A DNA stretch of 64,000 bases from Dasyornis broadbenti. Taxonomy: Eukaryota; Chordata; Aves; Passeriformes; Dasyornithidae. Where the stretch lies: contig VZRN01011464.1 of assembly GCA_013397935.1 (NCBI GenBank), positions 1,720,244 to 1,784,243 of the forward strand. Direction: 5' to 3'. Below the pieces are notes generated by a model, which was not told the origin of the DNA, ran no database searches, and saw only the letters and a program-made list of their open reading frames with translations. Within the stretch, counting starts at the first letter, position 1, and the number at the start of each line of letters is the position of its first letter. Below are positions 36,448-49,800 of the stretch, piece after piece. A program made the translations under genes and the position numbers.

Positions 36448-37325
36448 GAAGTCTTCACAGAACACGCTGAGTTGGAAGGGACCCACAAAGATAATCAAGC
36501 CCAACTCCTGGCGCTGCACAGCACCATCCTCAAGAGTCAATCCATGTGCTAGAGAGCACTGTCCAAGCACATCTTGAACTCTGCCAGGCTGGTGCTGTGA
36601 CCACTTGCCTGGGGAACCTGTTCCAGTGCCCAACCACCTTCTGGGGGAAGAACCTTTTTCTAATATCCAACCTAAACCTCCCCTGACACAACTTCAGGCC
36701 ATTTCCTTGGGCCCTGTCCCTGATCATCACAGAGATCAGTGTCAGCCCATCTTCTTCCCCTCACGAGGGAGTTGTAACTGCAATGAGGTCTCCCCTCAGT
36801 CTCCTCCAGGCTGAACAGACTGAATTACCGCAGCCACTCCTCATATGGCTTCTCCTCAAGGCCCTTCATCATCCTCATGGCGCTCGTTTGGACTCTCTTT
36901 AATAGTGTAATGTCTTATATCGTGGTGCCCAAAACTGCCCCCAGGACTCAAGGTGAGGCTGCCCCAGTGCAGAGCAGAATGGGACAATCCCCTCCCTTGC
37001 CCAGCTGGCAATGCTGTATCTGATGCCCCCAGGACACACTTGGCCTTCCTGGTTGCCAGGGCACTGTTGATTCATGTTCAGCTTTCCATCAGCCAGGACC
37101 CCCAGTTCCCTTTCTGTGACACTGCTTTCCAGCCTCTCATTCTCCAGTCTGGCCATACATCCAGGGTTGCCCCATCCAAGTAGCAGAGTCCAGCACTTTC
37201 CCTGGTTGAACCGCTGAATGCTGGATATTTCGTCCAGAAGGACACTATGAGAAACAGTATCAAAAGCTTTGAAATCCAAAAAAATCACATCAACTGCCTT
37301 CCCTTGATCAACTGGGTTGGTTTCA
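36448..37325 (-). mobile_element. CR1 LINE fragment with 3'UTR and part of reverse-transcriptase ORF
   Basis: On the plus strand it starts with the antisense tail GAGTTGGAAGGGACCCACAA. It runs through CTGTTCCAGTGCCCAACCACC-like, AACCTAAACCTCCCCTGAC and CCCCTCAGTCTCCTCCAGG blocks. On the minus strand, 36899-37288 reads LDFKAFDTVSHSVLLDE, a reverse-transcriptase block. It then passes at once to LENERLESSVTERELGVLAD and AREGIVPFCSALGQPHLES, which belong to the C-terminal part of CR1 ORF2. The catalytic stretch between them is deleted, so the copy is dead. The 5' end is uncertain by some tens of bases. Confidence 0.9.
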
Positions 37326-40300
37326 AGGAACTGTCCCCTCAGGTCCAGCAGGTCTTCATGAGCAGACTAGCTTACATTGCTACAGCACCAGCAGGAGAGA
37401 AACTAATCTTCCAGAAGTCTCCAGACTTGCCTGACAAGCACAACACTCATTAGTTTTTTTAATGTAAGCCCCAAATAAAAATGTGGGACACAGTGCATGA
37501 AACAGAAAGCATTCACACCAAATCCCTAGCCAGCTAGAAGGAATGCTTTTACAGAATATTGTCTCAACAGCTGGCTGTCACTAAAACAACCTGTCGTTTT
37601 AACAGCCTCCTCAGATACTGGAGGCATTCTGTATGTTGCAGTTAATAGAGACTCAAGAGAGCTAACAAAAAGCTTTTATTTTTTCCATTGATGGCCCAAC
37701 GCAATCACAAACACATAATTTCTCATCAGATCATGCTGTCAATCTTATCTCTTAAAAGGATTCCCTGAAGAAACACAACAAAAAGTTCAGCTGTGAGATG
37801 AACTACACTGAAGACTGACTTCATGAGAAAGATGGAGGATTTGTTTGGTTTGTAGATTGTCATTATTGTGATCATTTCTCCATATACTGAATTTCGTGAT
37901 AAAAGCTGACGTATAAATGATTTACATTAATGCAAAATGCAGCAGGGATGATTAGTAATCTAAGATAGGGCATCAGATCCAAAGAAGGATTTATGTGGAT
38001 TTTAGGTATGACATTATGCTTTCAAGAGATTGAATGTTTAATTGAAACACTGTTTAGATTCACAGCACTTCCTCATTCTCTCCTTTAAGGTGTGTTTTCA
38101 CAGTTGTTTGCCAGGATGTTGTGAACTAGATCAAAGAACTGGTCCAGCTGTAAAAACCTCAAATTTTTGTGTTTCACAGAGAGCAGGAATAATCACCGGA
38201 TTTTACTGCTTTTATCTTGTTGATACATGGCATACATCATAAAAATGTCTTCCAGAAAATTACTGAGCACTTTGTACATGTGCCCAGAACTCTGCCAGTC
38301 CAGAATAGGGGAGTAAGCTCCTCTCTTTGCTGACACTCAGAAGCGGGTGGATGAGTGCCAAAATCTCCTGGGGACTTCAGACCAGCCAAGATTCACAGAG
38401 AGATGCTGTAGGTCTGTTGTGTGATAATCTGGTGGTTGATAGCCTCACCAGCAAGTGGGAGGCCAGATTCATGGATTTGCTTCAGCTCAGGAGGACTGAA
38501 ATCTCTTTCTCACCTCTCAAAAGGATTGTAGGTTAAATAGGGAAAGGATGGATTCTTAAAGGAAATTGTGTAGACAAGAATGTAAGAGCCATGGGTCTAG
38601 ACAGACAGTGAGGCAGAAAAGGATGTGATTCTGTGGCAAAAGAAGGTCACCCTTGTCAATGATGGCTGTATCTTTTACATAAAATTGTTTGCACTAAAAA
38701 AAAAAAAAGGCGTAATACAAGGAGCAAATCCTCAAACCAAGAATTCTTCCCATCTCAACTGGTGCTGTGGGAGTGGGCATGAGGGCTTTAGCCTCATGTG
38801 GGTTTCAGCAATGCAGTGTCCAACCCCTTGTGTTTTCAGGCTCATAAACTAATTTCTTTTTTGTTAGTGTTATGATGCCTTAATTATTCTTCCACAATAT
38901 TTTGGCAAACAGTTGCTATGCGAGTTGAGAAATACCACTGTGCTGGGCTGAGGGAAATCACCTAGCTGAATATGCAAAAAAAGATCAGCAAATGTGGTTT
39001 ATGATAGCAGCTTATATAATATCTGAAACCTTGGAAAAGCAATTATAGTAATGACAACCTTTTCTCACATGTTAAGTTTGATTGCAGGTCTCAAGGTTCA
39101 GAAAACTGTTCTCTCTCAGAATTTTACATTATTAGTGTACTATGGTGGAGTACAACTTTTTACAAAAAGTATTTCTTCCCACTGAGAAGACACAAACCCT
39201 GACCCATGATCACTCCCATGTGTTGAGTTTGCAGATATATACTGGTAATATAAAGTTGTGACTGTAAGGAATTCTCTAGTTTAAAAGAGAAAAAGCGGAT
39301 CTGAAAATAGGAATTTAGAAACTATTTGAAATAAGCAGTGTATTGCTATAAAACTTCCTCTTGTTCCAAAGTTGTTTATTACAATGTTATTTGGTCTCTT
39401 TGGAAAGAAGACACTTTCACATACATTCTGTAGTTTTCTGGTCCCTATATAACATTCCTTCTCTAGCTATATTTTCTATCTTGACAGAGTCATTCATTTA
39501 CCTGAATGTGCCTATCTCAGAGTTTTAGATACAGTTTTAGTTATTTGTAATCCATCCAGTGTTTGATTTGTGTTCTCCTTTATTTGTACAGATTCTGATT
39601 AGATCCTACTCCAATATCTCTACAAAAGTCACCTTTCATATACACAACCTCTCCTTGATTGGATGCTGTTTTATGTTGCTCTTACTCCAGAGTGTCCTCG
39701 TCTGCAGTGAGACTTTTAGCCTATTATTTACCTTCTACTGTCGTTATCTGAAGCTGTAAACTGGGACATCACTATTGAACTCCTCTGTAACATCCTTTCA
39801 AAATGAAACTAGCATCAGAATTTATTAATAAGGAATGTACTGGCACCATGCAGTTAATCCTACTGGTCAAGTGTTAACAGATAAATTGCTTACAAAGTAG
39901 GAAGTGTTACAGCCTTAGCACTGGAGAAGGGTGTGGATGATGGTGATGGCAGAAAGTAGCTGACTAACTGTGGGATGACGCTTTCCTTGCCTGACAGGCA
40001 GACTGGCAGCAGTGCAGCTAAGGTTGCCTAAGACATCACATCACAGGCTGTTTCAATCCCAGGTAACTTTACCAAAGTAACCATTTGAGCTCATATTTTG
40101 CGTAATTTCATGCTCATTCTATATATATGAATTCCAGCAAACCCACTTTAGTTCTATTGAAAATGCAATTGTAAGAAACACATTTTTTGAGGTTAATTTT
40201 TTCTCTCTATTTTTAAAATCTACTGCTTTTTCATGCTTTAGATCAGTAACTCAGTTTTTGGCAGGAGAACAGTTCCTTTCTGCGATTGGCTGTCAAAAGG

Positions 40301-42340
40301 AAGATCTAACGAGATTTGACTGAAACAGAATCTCTGGTACAGTCAGCAGCAACATATGTGAAAATGTGCTGCTAAATCCAGTGTGCCCCAATGGCTGCAT
40401 CTGCAGTACTGAAATAGAGAGTTGTGCACTGACCTTTGTGCAGGTGTCCAGAGGTGAGGGCGAGGTGAAACATTTAGATGCATTGCTTTAAAATTCAGGG
40501 CCCAGCACATGCTAAAAGCCAGTGGCAGTGCAAAATGGGGAGTGGGTGGAGAAGCAGACATTTATTATTGTACGGTTTGTATTTTTTACATTTGTGTACT
40601 TGCAAAGATGCTTTGCCGGCTTACAATCCTTATCAAGCCATTATTACCTTGTAAAAGTTATAATTGCTTAGTTACAATGCTGGGCAGCATGGAAACCAAG
40701 GACTTGACACAATACTACCCACAAGATACCAGGGATATCAGGGATGCTCTTCATACCCTGTGTCTTCAAATGAATGTATTCCAACACAGAGCTGTTTGTC
40801 TGTCTGCCAAACAGCAACCTCCTCAAGTGCTGCAGGTAAGCCCAGAATAACAACAGGCCATCCCTCAGTCAGTTCAGAATTCTGAAATCAGATTCATACT
40901 CTCTTCCAGCATGCACCTAGCATCTGATGTACATGGAAGACATAGATGAAGAAGAGAACTACATGCAAACCCATCAATTTCAGTCCAATCCTCCTTCATT
41001 CAATTGTTCACTAAACAAATTTGATTTATGAGAGTTCATTTCCCTAAAAGGTGGACAGTACTTTTAAATCAAATCATTCTACAGATTATATAAGACCAGA
41101 ACATCAGTTGTCTATCATTTAATGAAAAATAAATCGGGCTTTCAGGCTTATTTATGACTATATGCTCTTCTCCATCCCTAGAAATGTAGCATCTGACCTG
41201 GAGTGAATTCGCTACTTTATAAACTCTCACCTCAACAATGCAAAATTTTTCCATCAAATTAAAGTTCCAAGAAGTGGAAGCCATATGCTGTAAGCAGCAG
41301 GTTAAAAGACAGCTTTGCTGTCACCCCTGACTCTTCATTGCCTCAGAGCAGAATATTGTACCAGAAGTGCTTTTTCCAAGTTTGCAAATGAAACTGGAAA
41401 AAGACCAGGAAGAATCCAGTTATTGACTCATTAAGTTGGTCAACTCTTTGATCTGACAGACTATGAATCCATCAAAATGTGTTTAGTGGGATTTTTTCTG
41501 AGAGGACTGTACCATGAGGGATAGGCAGCTTTGAAAGGGAAGTAAGACCATGTGAATTTCCTGTGCAAAGGCAAAATATACTCAGAGAGTGCCTAAAGTT
41601 GATTGACACGTGCCAGGCATCATACTGGCATGTGGAAGTTGAAAACCAGCACTTTCCACTGCTGGGAAAGAGGATGAAGCCCCAGCACACTGACATTTTT
41701 ATTTGCTTCCTTGCTTATTTCTTTCTGTATCTATTCTTCAAAAGGCCTATTTCCACCAATATAGATGGATGGGGTTTTTAAAATCTATTTTGTTCTGCTG
41801 TAAGTATTAAAATCTGCTGTATTTTAAAATAGGTCCTTGGTGAAATGTTTTCTGGAACTTCCTCTAGAAATTTTAACAGTTTCCCGACAAGCAGCATACC
41901 AGCCAAGGTGATAATATTAAATATAACATTAAACACTCATGAAAACTGCATTAATAGTGATTTTTGACCCCTTTAAAGCATTTAATATGTGTATGTGCTA
42001 ATCCCTTGGGAAGGTTAATGCCATCAGTAGGAAGTGTTGAACAGCCACTGATAGCCATGACAAAGTAATGCCCCTGTAAAAAGCATCTGTAAGTTCAGTG
42101 AGGACTCTGCTTACAACATGACACTAATAACACATGGTCCTGGATATATCTAGGAGGCACTTCCGGTGGTGTTCTGGATGAAAGCATGGGTGTTAAACAC
42201 ACAGGATCTCTTTCCAGCAGCTTTCCAAGGTACCAGGCTGTTTTCACTAATGATGGAAAATTTCTGCACCTGCTTCTCCCTACAGCTACAAATTATATGC
42301 CTAAATAAGGCAGATTTGAGCCCATCCCATTTTTGCTTAC
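37326..42340. other. Intergenic DNA, nothing recognised
   Basis: Five kilobases of AT-rich sequence with only short open frames (113 codons or fewer). A 13-base A run lies at 38696-38708. No exon, RNA gene or transposon could be identified. Confidence 0.65.
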
Positions 42341-42349
42341 ATCAAAAGG

Positions 42350-43700
42350 CAGGCATTCAGAGGCTTCCTCAGGTGCCCTCAGTGATGCACAGCGCCTGGC
42401 AATCAGGAGGAGCAGCTGCACTGTCAGGCACGGGATACAGAGTCTTTGTGGTGTGCTGCACACAGCTGGAATGTGGCCATGGATGGATGGAATATTTAGG
42501 AAGGAGAGACAGAGTAGAGTTGGGTGCATTGTGCTTTACATTTAGGAGCTTCTTGACAAATGCAGTGCCCCAGTATCATACTGGAGACAGACCTGCTGAG
42601 AGTTTCTGGGTCAAGATCACAGCAAGGAGCAACCTGTGGCATGGTGTGGTAGATGAATACTACAGACTGCAGGTTATGAGGAGGCAGGCGCTGAAGTCTC
42701 CCGCTTGGAGCCTTTGTCCTTACTGGGGATTTCAGCCACCTGGTTGTCTGCTGGAAGGGCAGCACAGCATTGGGCAGGCAATCCAGGATGTTTTGAGAGT
42801 GGTAACATTTTCCTAACAAAAACCCAAGAGCAGGGTAGTCATGACTGACTCCATGCTTTGTGCTGAGAAGCAGGGAAGAAGTGGGGGTGAGAGGGGTCAC
42901 AGAGCACTGCTTGGGCTGTGGGTGGGTTGTCACAGGCTGCAGCAGCCATGAGGTGACAGAAGCAGCAGAGAGCCAGGAAGGTGAGCCACAGAGTTGAGAT
43001 TCTGGATGAGCAGATTGACTTATTCAGGAAATACCCTGTGGGAAGCAGCTGTGAAGGGAAAAAGCTCCCAGAAGAGTTAATTGGTTTTTAAAGAGAATTT
43101 ACTGAGAGCTCATACATGAACTATACCATTGTGCAGAAACACAGGAAGCTCCAGCTGACAGCCCATAGGCTAGGCAAGGACCATCCAGGAGAACTACAAT
43201 AAAGATAGGGAATATGCAGGAAGCAGAAACAAAAAGCACTCCTTAGTCACTGAGGAGTGAAATCAGGGAAGCTAAAGGCCAGCTGATACTAAAATTAGTG
43301 AAGGACATAAAAGGTAGTAAGGTAAAAAGAGATAGCCACAGGTATAACATGAGTCTGTCAAAGTGAAGGTTAAAGTAATCAGCAGCTTTTTTTCACACTA
43401 GTTAGCACATATGAATTGTGCTGTCTGGCCTTCACACGTATCAACACAGGCTGGAAACAGAAGGGCAGTGAGGAAGCAGCAGTTAGGGAGCATTGGGATA
43501 TCTCATGTGCATCAAACCCATGGAGTCAGGTGGTGGTCACTTGAGAGCATCAATATTGCTGGCCAGTGTCTTGTCAAGGTCCCTGTCTGTTATCTACAGA
43601 AAATCACGGCAAGCAGGAGAGGACCCTGCTGACTGCAAGAAGGTTAATGTAACATTTATTTTTAAAGGCAAGACAGGATACAGGAAGCTGAGTGATTCCT
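42350..43700 (+). mobile_element. CR1 LINE fragment, endonuclease to early reverse-transcriptase part of ORF2
   Basis: Plus-strand translations in shifting frames keep the order of CR1 ORF2. ESFWVKITARSN and DEYYRLQVMRRQ come first, then the endonuclease core remnant YWGFQPPGCLLEGQ (normally GDFN-P). About 400 bp of linker follows (REIREAKGQL-like, near 43260-43290). Last is ADCKKVNVTFIFKGK near 43630-43670, matching the ANVTPIFKKGK entry of the reverse transcriptase. Stops and frameshifts interrupt it. The 216-codon open frame at 42166-42816 is largely this element and is not a gene. Both ends are approximate and neither terminus is present. Confidence 0.75.
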
Positions 43701-46622
43701 GGACAGGCCATTCATTGTTATTCCTGGGACACTTATATGAGGAAGTGCAGGGGTGCCCTGGATAGGAAGACAGCTTTGCCCTCCGTGCAAGTGGTGTTTG
43801 TTCATCACGAAGAGCACACATGGCACAAGTAGTACTGGGACCGCACTGGAGGACTGTGCGAGACAGAAAGCCACAACTGGTGCGGCCACGTTCATACTGC
43901 CTTCTGGGAACAGTCCCAGGAGGAACCCATCCCCAGCCGCTCCCAGGCTTTGTCTCAGGTCCTGTTGACATTGCTCCAAAACAGAGGCTGAAGTGATCGA
44001 AAATTTTGCATTTTTACGTTTTACAGATCAGCACTTAACTTCTCTCACTAGTGCTGCTTTGTTTAGCAGAGCAGAAGAGCCTCTCTGCTGACCATGTAGG
44101 CAACTGTACCTCCTGCCTCAGTGCTTCTGCTTACATGCTAAAAGCAAATGCTGTGAATATCTACCTTGTTGTAGGCAACTGGGCATGCTGCCTGTGCTAA
44201 AGCATTTACTACGGTAAACAATGTCCCTGAGAGGTGCAGTCCCACGTGTGATACAGACATAAATGTGAGGTCTTGGCTTACAGAAAGCAACATATGGTAT
44301 TGTCAATAGAGATTAAAGCAATATGTACTTTATGTATAATGTGTTAATATGAAATATATGAGGTAGAAAGGATGGTGCAGTATTCAGTCTCCTCTAAGAC
44401 ATTAACAATGGAGTTTAGGATATGCAGAACTTTTAGCTCTAAGTGAGCAGCTAACACAGAAATGACTGTTAATCAATAGTAGAGTTATCCTCAATATGTG
44501 CTAGGGGAGCACAGCCAAACAGCCCACAGGGTTTGGGGAGGTAAAAATACATTAAGGACTGCATCTTGAGTTGTGCAATGACACTGGTATTCTTCACAAG
44601 ACTATGAGAATGTAAACAGATTGAGAAAGTGTGAAAAGTTTGGCTACGCTGAAATGTGTGTGCTCACTCTCAACACTGAGGACTATTAAACTTACATTTT
44701 TGTTCCAAATCTGCAGTTGTGTGCTAATCTTTGTGATAATTTTGATTTCAGAGGGAAACACCTAATAAGTGAGAAATTAACTGGTCTATATTTTTCTAAT
44801 GGTAAGGAGGTCAGCCTTCTCTAAGTGAACAAGAACTATTCCAGGAACACAGTTTGGTGCATGTATTTACCACTGTTATTAAAGATACAGTTCTGTGAAT
44901 AATGGGGTGATTATTTCTTAGGATCAATGGCAAGTGAGAAAGAGTCATCGCTGTATTGTCGTTTGTCTTACATTCATCTCTCCAAATCTGGCAATTAGAG
45001 AAGTTTGCATTGATAGCATTATGGTAGATAACATAATGTAAGAGTGAGAGAGAAACAAATTAAAAGAAACAGAAGAGGTTAAAAATGGCAGAGGAAGAAA
45101 AAAAATCTTGAAGTGCAGGAGGAAGAAGTCGGAATCAAAAGAAAAAGGCCTGTGGGCTTTTGGAAACTTTAAAGTAGTGAAGAAAAGAGAGGAAAAAAAT
45201 GACATGGTGAGTAAACAGGTGAAAATCTAAGTTTTAGACACTGATTCCAGCTGAGTTGAGTTAGGTCTAGAGAACCAATCAACAAGCAGCAGCTATTGAA
45301 GTAAAAAAGTCTGAACATCAATGGTATTTGAAGAAAAAGAAGTGGAGTAAATAAGCAATTGCTTGTGGCACAATCGCTCCCTTTACTCCCTCTTACTGTT
45401 GGGATTGACATTGCCTTAAAAGCCTGACAGCATGTGTTTGTAATCTGATGGTGAAGCTGTGTATCAAAGTGCTTCCAGGCTGGTATTTGTTAAGAAAAAC
45501 TTCTGAAGCACTGGACAGACCTTTTCTAGGTTTCTTTACAGGGAGACACAGTCCAGATGGGTGTTTTTTAGATCTGCCTCCAAGTGTCAACTCCACATCC
45601 AGGCCTACAGGGGTTTTTCCAGTAGGATCTCTCCCAAGCCCTTATGTGAGTTGGGCCCTTTGAGAGGCACAATACAGCTGGTTTTTCTCTCTAGAGATGT
45701 ACCCCAGCCCTATCTTTCTATGAGGTAGGCACAAGGGAATGGATGGAGTTCCCTTCTACTCGGAACCTTCTTTCTGTAAACATCACCAGCCTTCACCGAC
45801 TCAGATAATAGCTTGCCTCAGGAACAGACATCAAAGAAAGTATCTGAGACCTAGGATAAGAGAGGAGATGAGCAGATCCCCATGGATGTGGGAAATTGTC
45901 AAGGAAAAGAATTACTAACAAAAGAAAATAAACCTTTTAAAGTAGACCACTGATTTGTTATATGGGGGAGGACTTCAAATGAGCAGTGTTCCTTCCTCAC
46001 AGATATTATGTTGTCTCTGGCCATCAAAGCTGCCACTGTCAGACTCTTCCTGGTCGGGATCCTTGGATCACCACTCATTAGACTCAGAGGAAAGATGTTG
46101 GGACTGGTACCCTGGGATGGGATATGCCCCTTGCCCCTATTACATTGGGTATCCAGCTGCAAGTCTTCTGGTGGATGATTCTAGGTTCTGAGATGCCTGT
46201 GTGGATACACAGCTCTCCAGGAACCTCTGTTCCCCCCCGCCTTCTGATGCAACATTAAGAACCAGCACCCTGTTCCAGCTTTATTTTCTAATTGGTCACC
46301 TTAGTGTATTGGATGATTGATTTAAGGTCTCTTCATTGACAAGAGGGATGAAGTCTCCATTCTAGAGAGACTTTGACCCATCCCTTGAGAAAACAAATGA
46401 ATTTATAAAAAGCACCAAAGCAGACCTGTTGCTCAGGAGCAATACAAATGCCTGCTTGAGGCTACACTTTCCGGACTAGGGCATACTTACACCAGGTTGA
46501 TTTTCTGAGCAGTGGAGAATCTCTCACCAGCCTCTGTTAAAATCTTTTTTCTCAACCATTTTTCACTCCTCAAAGATTTTGTCTCTTTTTAAAAATCTCA
46601 AATTAGACAGCTGATTGGCCTG
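43701..46622. other. Intergenic DNA, nothing recognised
   Basis: Includes a slightly GC-richer part at 43740-43980 directly after the CR1 piece, whose identity I cannot give. The rest is AT-rich with short open frames and no recognisable exon. Confidence 0.6.
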
Positions 46623-46866
46623 AAGTTGTGTCAGGGGAGGTTTAGGTTGGATATCAGGAAAAGTTTCTTCACCCAAAGGGTGGCCAAGCACTGGAACAGG
46701 CTCCTCAGGGAAGTAATAAGGGCACCAGCCTGACAGACTTCAAGAAGTGTTTGGACAATGCTCTCAGGCACATAGTATGATTCTTGGGGTGTCATGTACA
46801 GGGCCAGGAATTGGACCGTGTGATCCTTGAGGGTCTCTTCCAACTCAGCTGGTTCTGTAATTTTCT
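46623..46866 (+). mobile_element. CR1 LINE 3'-end fragment
   Basis: Sense-strand CR1 end: GGTTTAGGTTGGATATCAGG, then AAAGGGTGGCCAAGCACTGG and GGCTCCTCAGGGAAGTAATA. It finishes GAGGGTCTCTTCCAACTCAG and GGTTCTGTAATTTTCT, a decayed octamer tail. About 245 bp, 5'-truncated and related to the same subfamily as the copy at 36448-37325. Confidence 0.9.
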
Positions 46867-49800
46867 ATCCAGCAATGACCATCTCTCCTGAGTTCAAAGC
46901 AAAGACCTATCTGGTCTTCTCAATCCTAAGTTTTTAAGAATTGGATATGTGGTTACTGGTATGGTCAAATCAACTTATTTCTTCTATAATTTTCTCTTTG
47001 GAAAAATTTACTGACATTTTCAGGAAAAATCCAGACTGAGGCAAATGACAAATTGAAGTCTAACAGTTTTAGCCATGTTTTATTCCCAATGTACATCACT
47101 GAACAGCTTTAACTGTGGCTAGCATCTGAAGAAATGAGAGTATGTCTGCACCACATGCTGCAGCTTCAAGCACATACATCTGAACTAGAGCAGGGCACAC
47201 CCTGCCATCTGAGCAGAGAGCCGTACTCAGGCTCAGATTTGTCCTTCAGACAGAGGCTTTGTAGTGCTGAACACCACATTAATGAAGGTGAGTTGAATAG
47301 GTAGCCCAGGTACCACTGAATTCCTAAATATTTAGTGGCATGTCTGCACTAGTTTTTCTTTTATGTGCTTTCATTATGGCACTTCATGTAAGCCACTCAA
47401 CACACCTCAACTTCAAATAAGCAACATTAGATATCCTTTATTAATAAGCCTTGCCTGAAAATAGTAATTGTTGGTCCTCAAATTTCCCTATGCCAGGAGA
47501 GTGATTTATGAGTTCCTTTATAATCAGTCATGAGGCATATTGTGTCCTCAAACCGTCTATATTTGATGAACCAGAGTAAAACAGTTGTGTAGTGGATTAT
47601 GTCTCTTGTAAGCAGCGGTGCTGCAACAACGAACTGCCACACCAGATGTGTTCTGCTACAGGAATTCATCTTGGGCACTGATCCTTTAAAAAATTCAACT
47701 AAGAAGTCACAATTGCTTCAAGGGTTTCTACTTATATGTATAAATATTTAAAGGTTCAGATTTGCTCATACCTACTATCCTGCAGGAAAAAAAGGCCCTG
47801 GGCTTTTCAACAAGTCTTGTAAATGTTCAGAAATACACTTGGATACAATAATGGGCCAAAGGAGATACTGCATTAAAAGAAAGTATTAAGTTATTTCATA
47901 AGATAGGTATTCCTCAAAGAAAACTAGAAATTAAGGCATTACACTTGTGGTGGAAGAAAAGTTATAGGAACAGATCCTTGGGGAAGGGGAGACCAGACTG
48001 TAGGGAGACAGCAAGGCAAGCACAGTCAAGAACATCATTGCCAAGGGTGCTCTCCCCCAGTACTTGAGCAAGATGAGTAAAGCAGCTTTAGTGACAGGAA
48101 CCACAGTCAGCCAAGGGTCCAGAGTGTCAATCCACCAGTTTAAATAGGACAATCAAGTCAACAAACCAGGGTCAGGATCAGGTCTAGTGAGGCAGTAACC
48201 AAGACAGCCAAGAGTACCTGATTGCTAGACAAGTTCATCATAATGATGCTGATTCAATGTCATGTGAAGAGGTCAAGTGCAGAGTGACAGGGGACATGGA
48301 CATGGCTGTGACACAGCTCAGGCACAAACAAGGGGCCTGAGGTGAAATGCAGCTCCAGAGGGCAGGAGCTGCTGCTCACAGCTTTCTCACACAACTCATC
48401 TAAACACGATTAACCTGAACCAAGGTTACGCAGAGGCACCATGTCAGCACCACCTTGAGCAGACAGCCCACCAGTTGTGCGGGTGCTCAAGGCCTGACTG
48501 AAAAAGAACAAGATGTAAAAAAAGTAACTGGTGTGTTTTATGCCCCACTTGTCATATATTCTCACATATAACTGAAAAAAAACTCCTCAAACATTCTTTA
48601 GATGGAACTTAAAGTGCCATGACTGAGAGAGGAGGAAGCGGCAAGTAGTTTTTGTAATTTAAGTGCACATTCCTTTAGTTGCAGCATGAGGTTGGACCCT
48701 TTTGGCTTTCCCTAACAGAAGTCAACTGATGAAGGTACTAGGTAGATTCTCTAGGGTGACCTGAATGCATTCTTCCTGTTATGATCTGGTGTCTGAACCT
48801 ATCGGTTGCACTAAAATCTATTGCTGAAGTTCATGTGACAAGTGGTTTTAAATTTAGCATTACTTTTGATAATAAACAAGACTATGTCTCAATGAAAGTG
48901 AATCTCTTTTGGGACTGGCTTTACAATGCTACAGGCCAAATATAAACTTTACTATCCTCCAGAATCATAGGCTAGTAAAACAAACATGAAAGTGTGTCAG
49001 CGGTTTTATTAGTTAAGTTCCAGAAATTGTTTTATAAGAGGTTTTGAATGTGTAAACTGCTATAGATCCTGTGTGCTACCATCTATTAAATTCAAGGCTT
49101 GAAAAACAGCAACACCAATCTGAAGAAAAGTGGTTAGGAAGTTTTGACTGTGAAAGGTAACATTCTTTCTGACTAATAACATAGTCTTTCTGACTCAACA
49201 ACATTTTCCTTCTTGATTCAATATAAGAATGTGGTGTTACAGCTGCTATTTTGATATCAACATCTGCCGTATAGAGATTCTGACTTTAAAAAGAAAACTA
49301 ACCTAGTGTATGCCAGACTCTGGCATGAATGAAAAAGCATTAAAAGCTGATCTAAAATTGCAATATATGAAGAAAATGTGTCAGGCGATGTAATTAGCTA
49401 AAAAAAATGCCATGAAATTCTGAAATTTTATTACACATAATGAATTTGTAATGTAAAGTGCCATAACTTTCAAGTCATGGATGGTTATGGAAGCCATGTG
49501 CAGGTGGGGTGGCTAAACTGAGAATTTTTAGTTACAGAACACACAGACAAATGCCAGAGGAAGCAACTCTGCCCTTTTAGACTTCCTTGCACAGAGCAGT
49601 CAAAGGAATTCTAAAATAGATAGAATACAATATTTTTTTAGAAAGCTGCCTAGTCTCATTTTAAGTCCCTAGACAGTGCACACATGACAGAAAATTTACC
49701 TCACATGGGGAAATAGACAAATAGTCTACTAGATGGCAGCTTCCAGCTGGGAACTTCACCTGCAAGCTATTATGCTTTTGTCTAAAACACTGAGAAGTTT

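Noticed and set aside
42166..42816. 216-codon plus-strand open frame as a possible gene
   Set aside because: Its second half follows CR1 ORF2 endonuclease-region blocks and its neighbours downstream continue the same LINE, so it is a transposon remnant.
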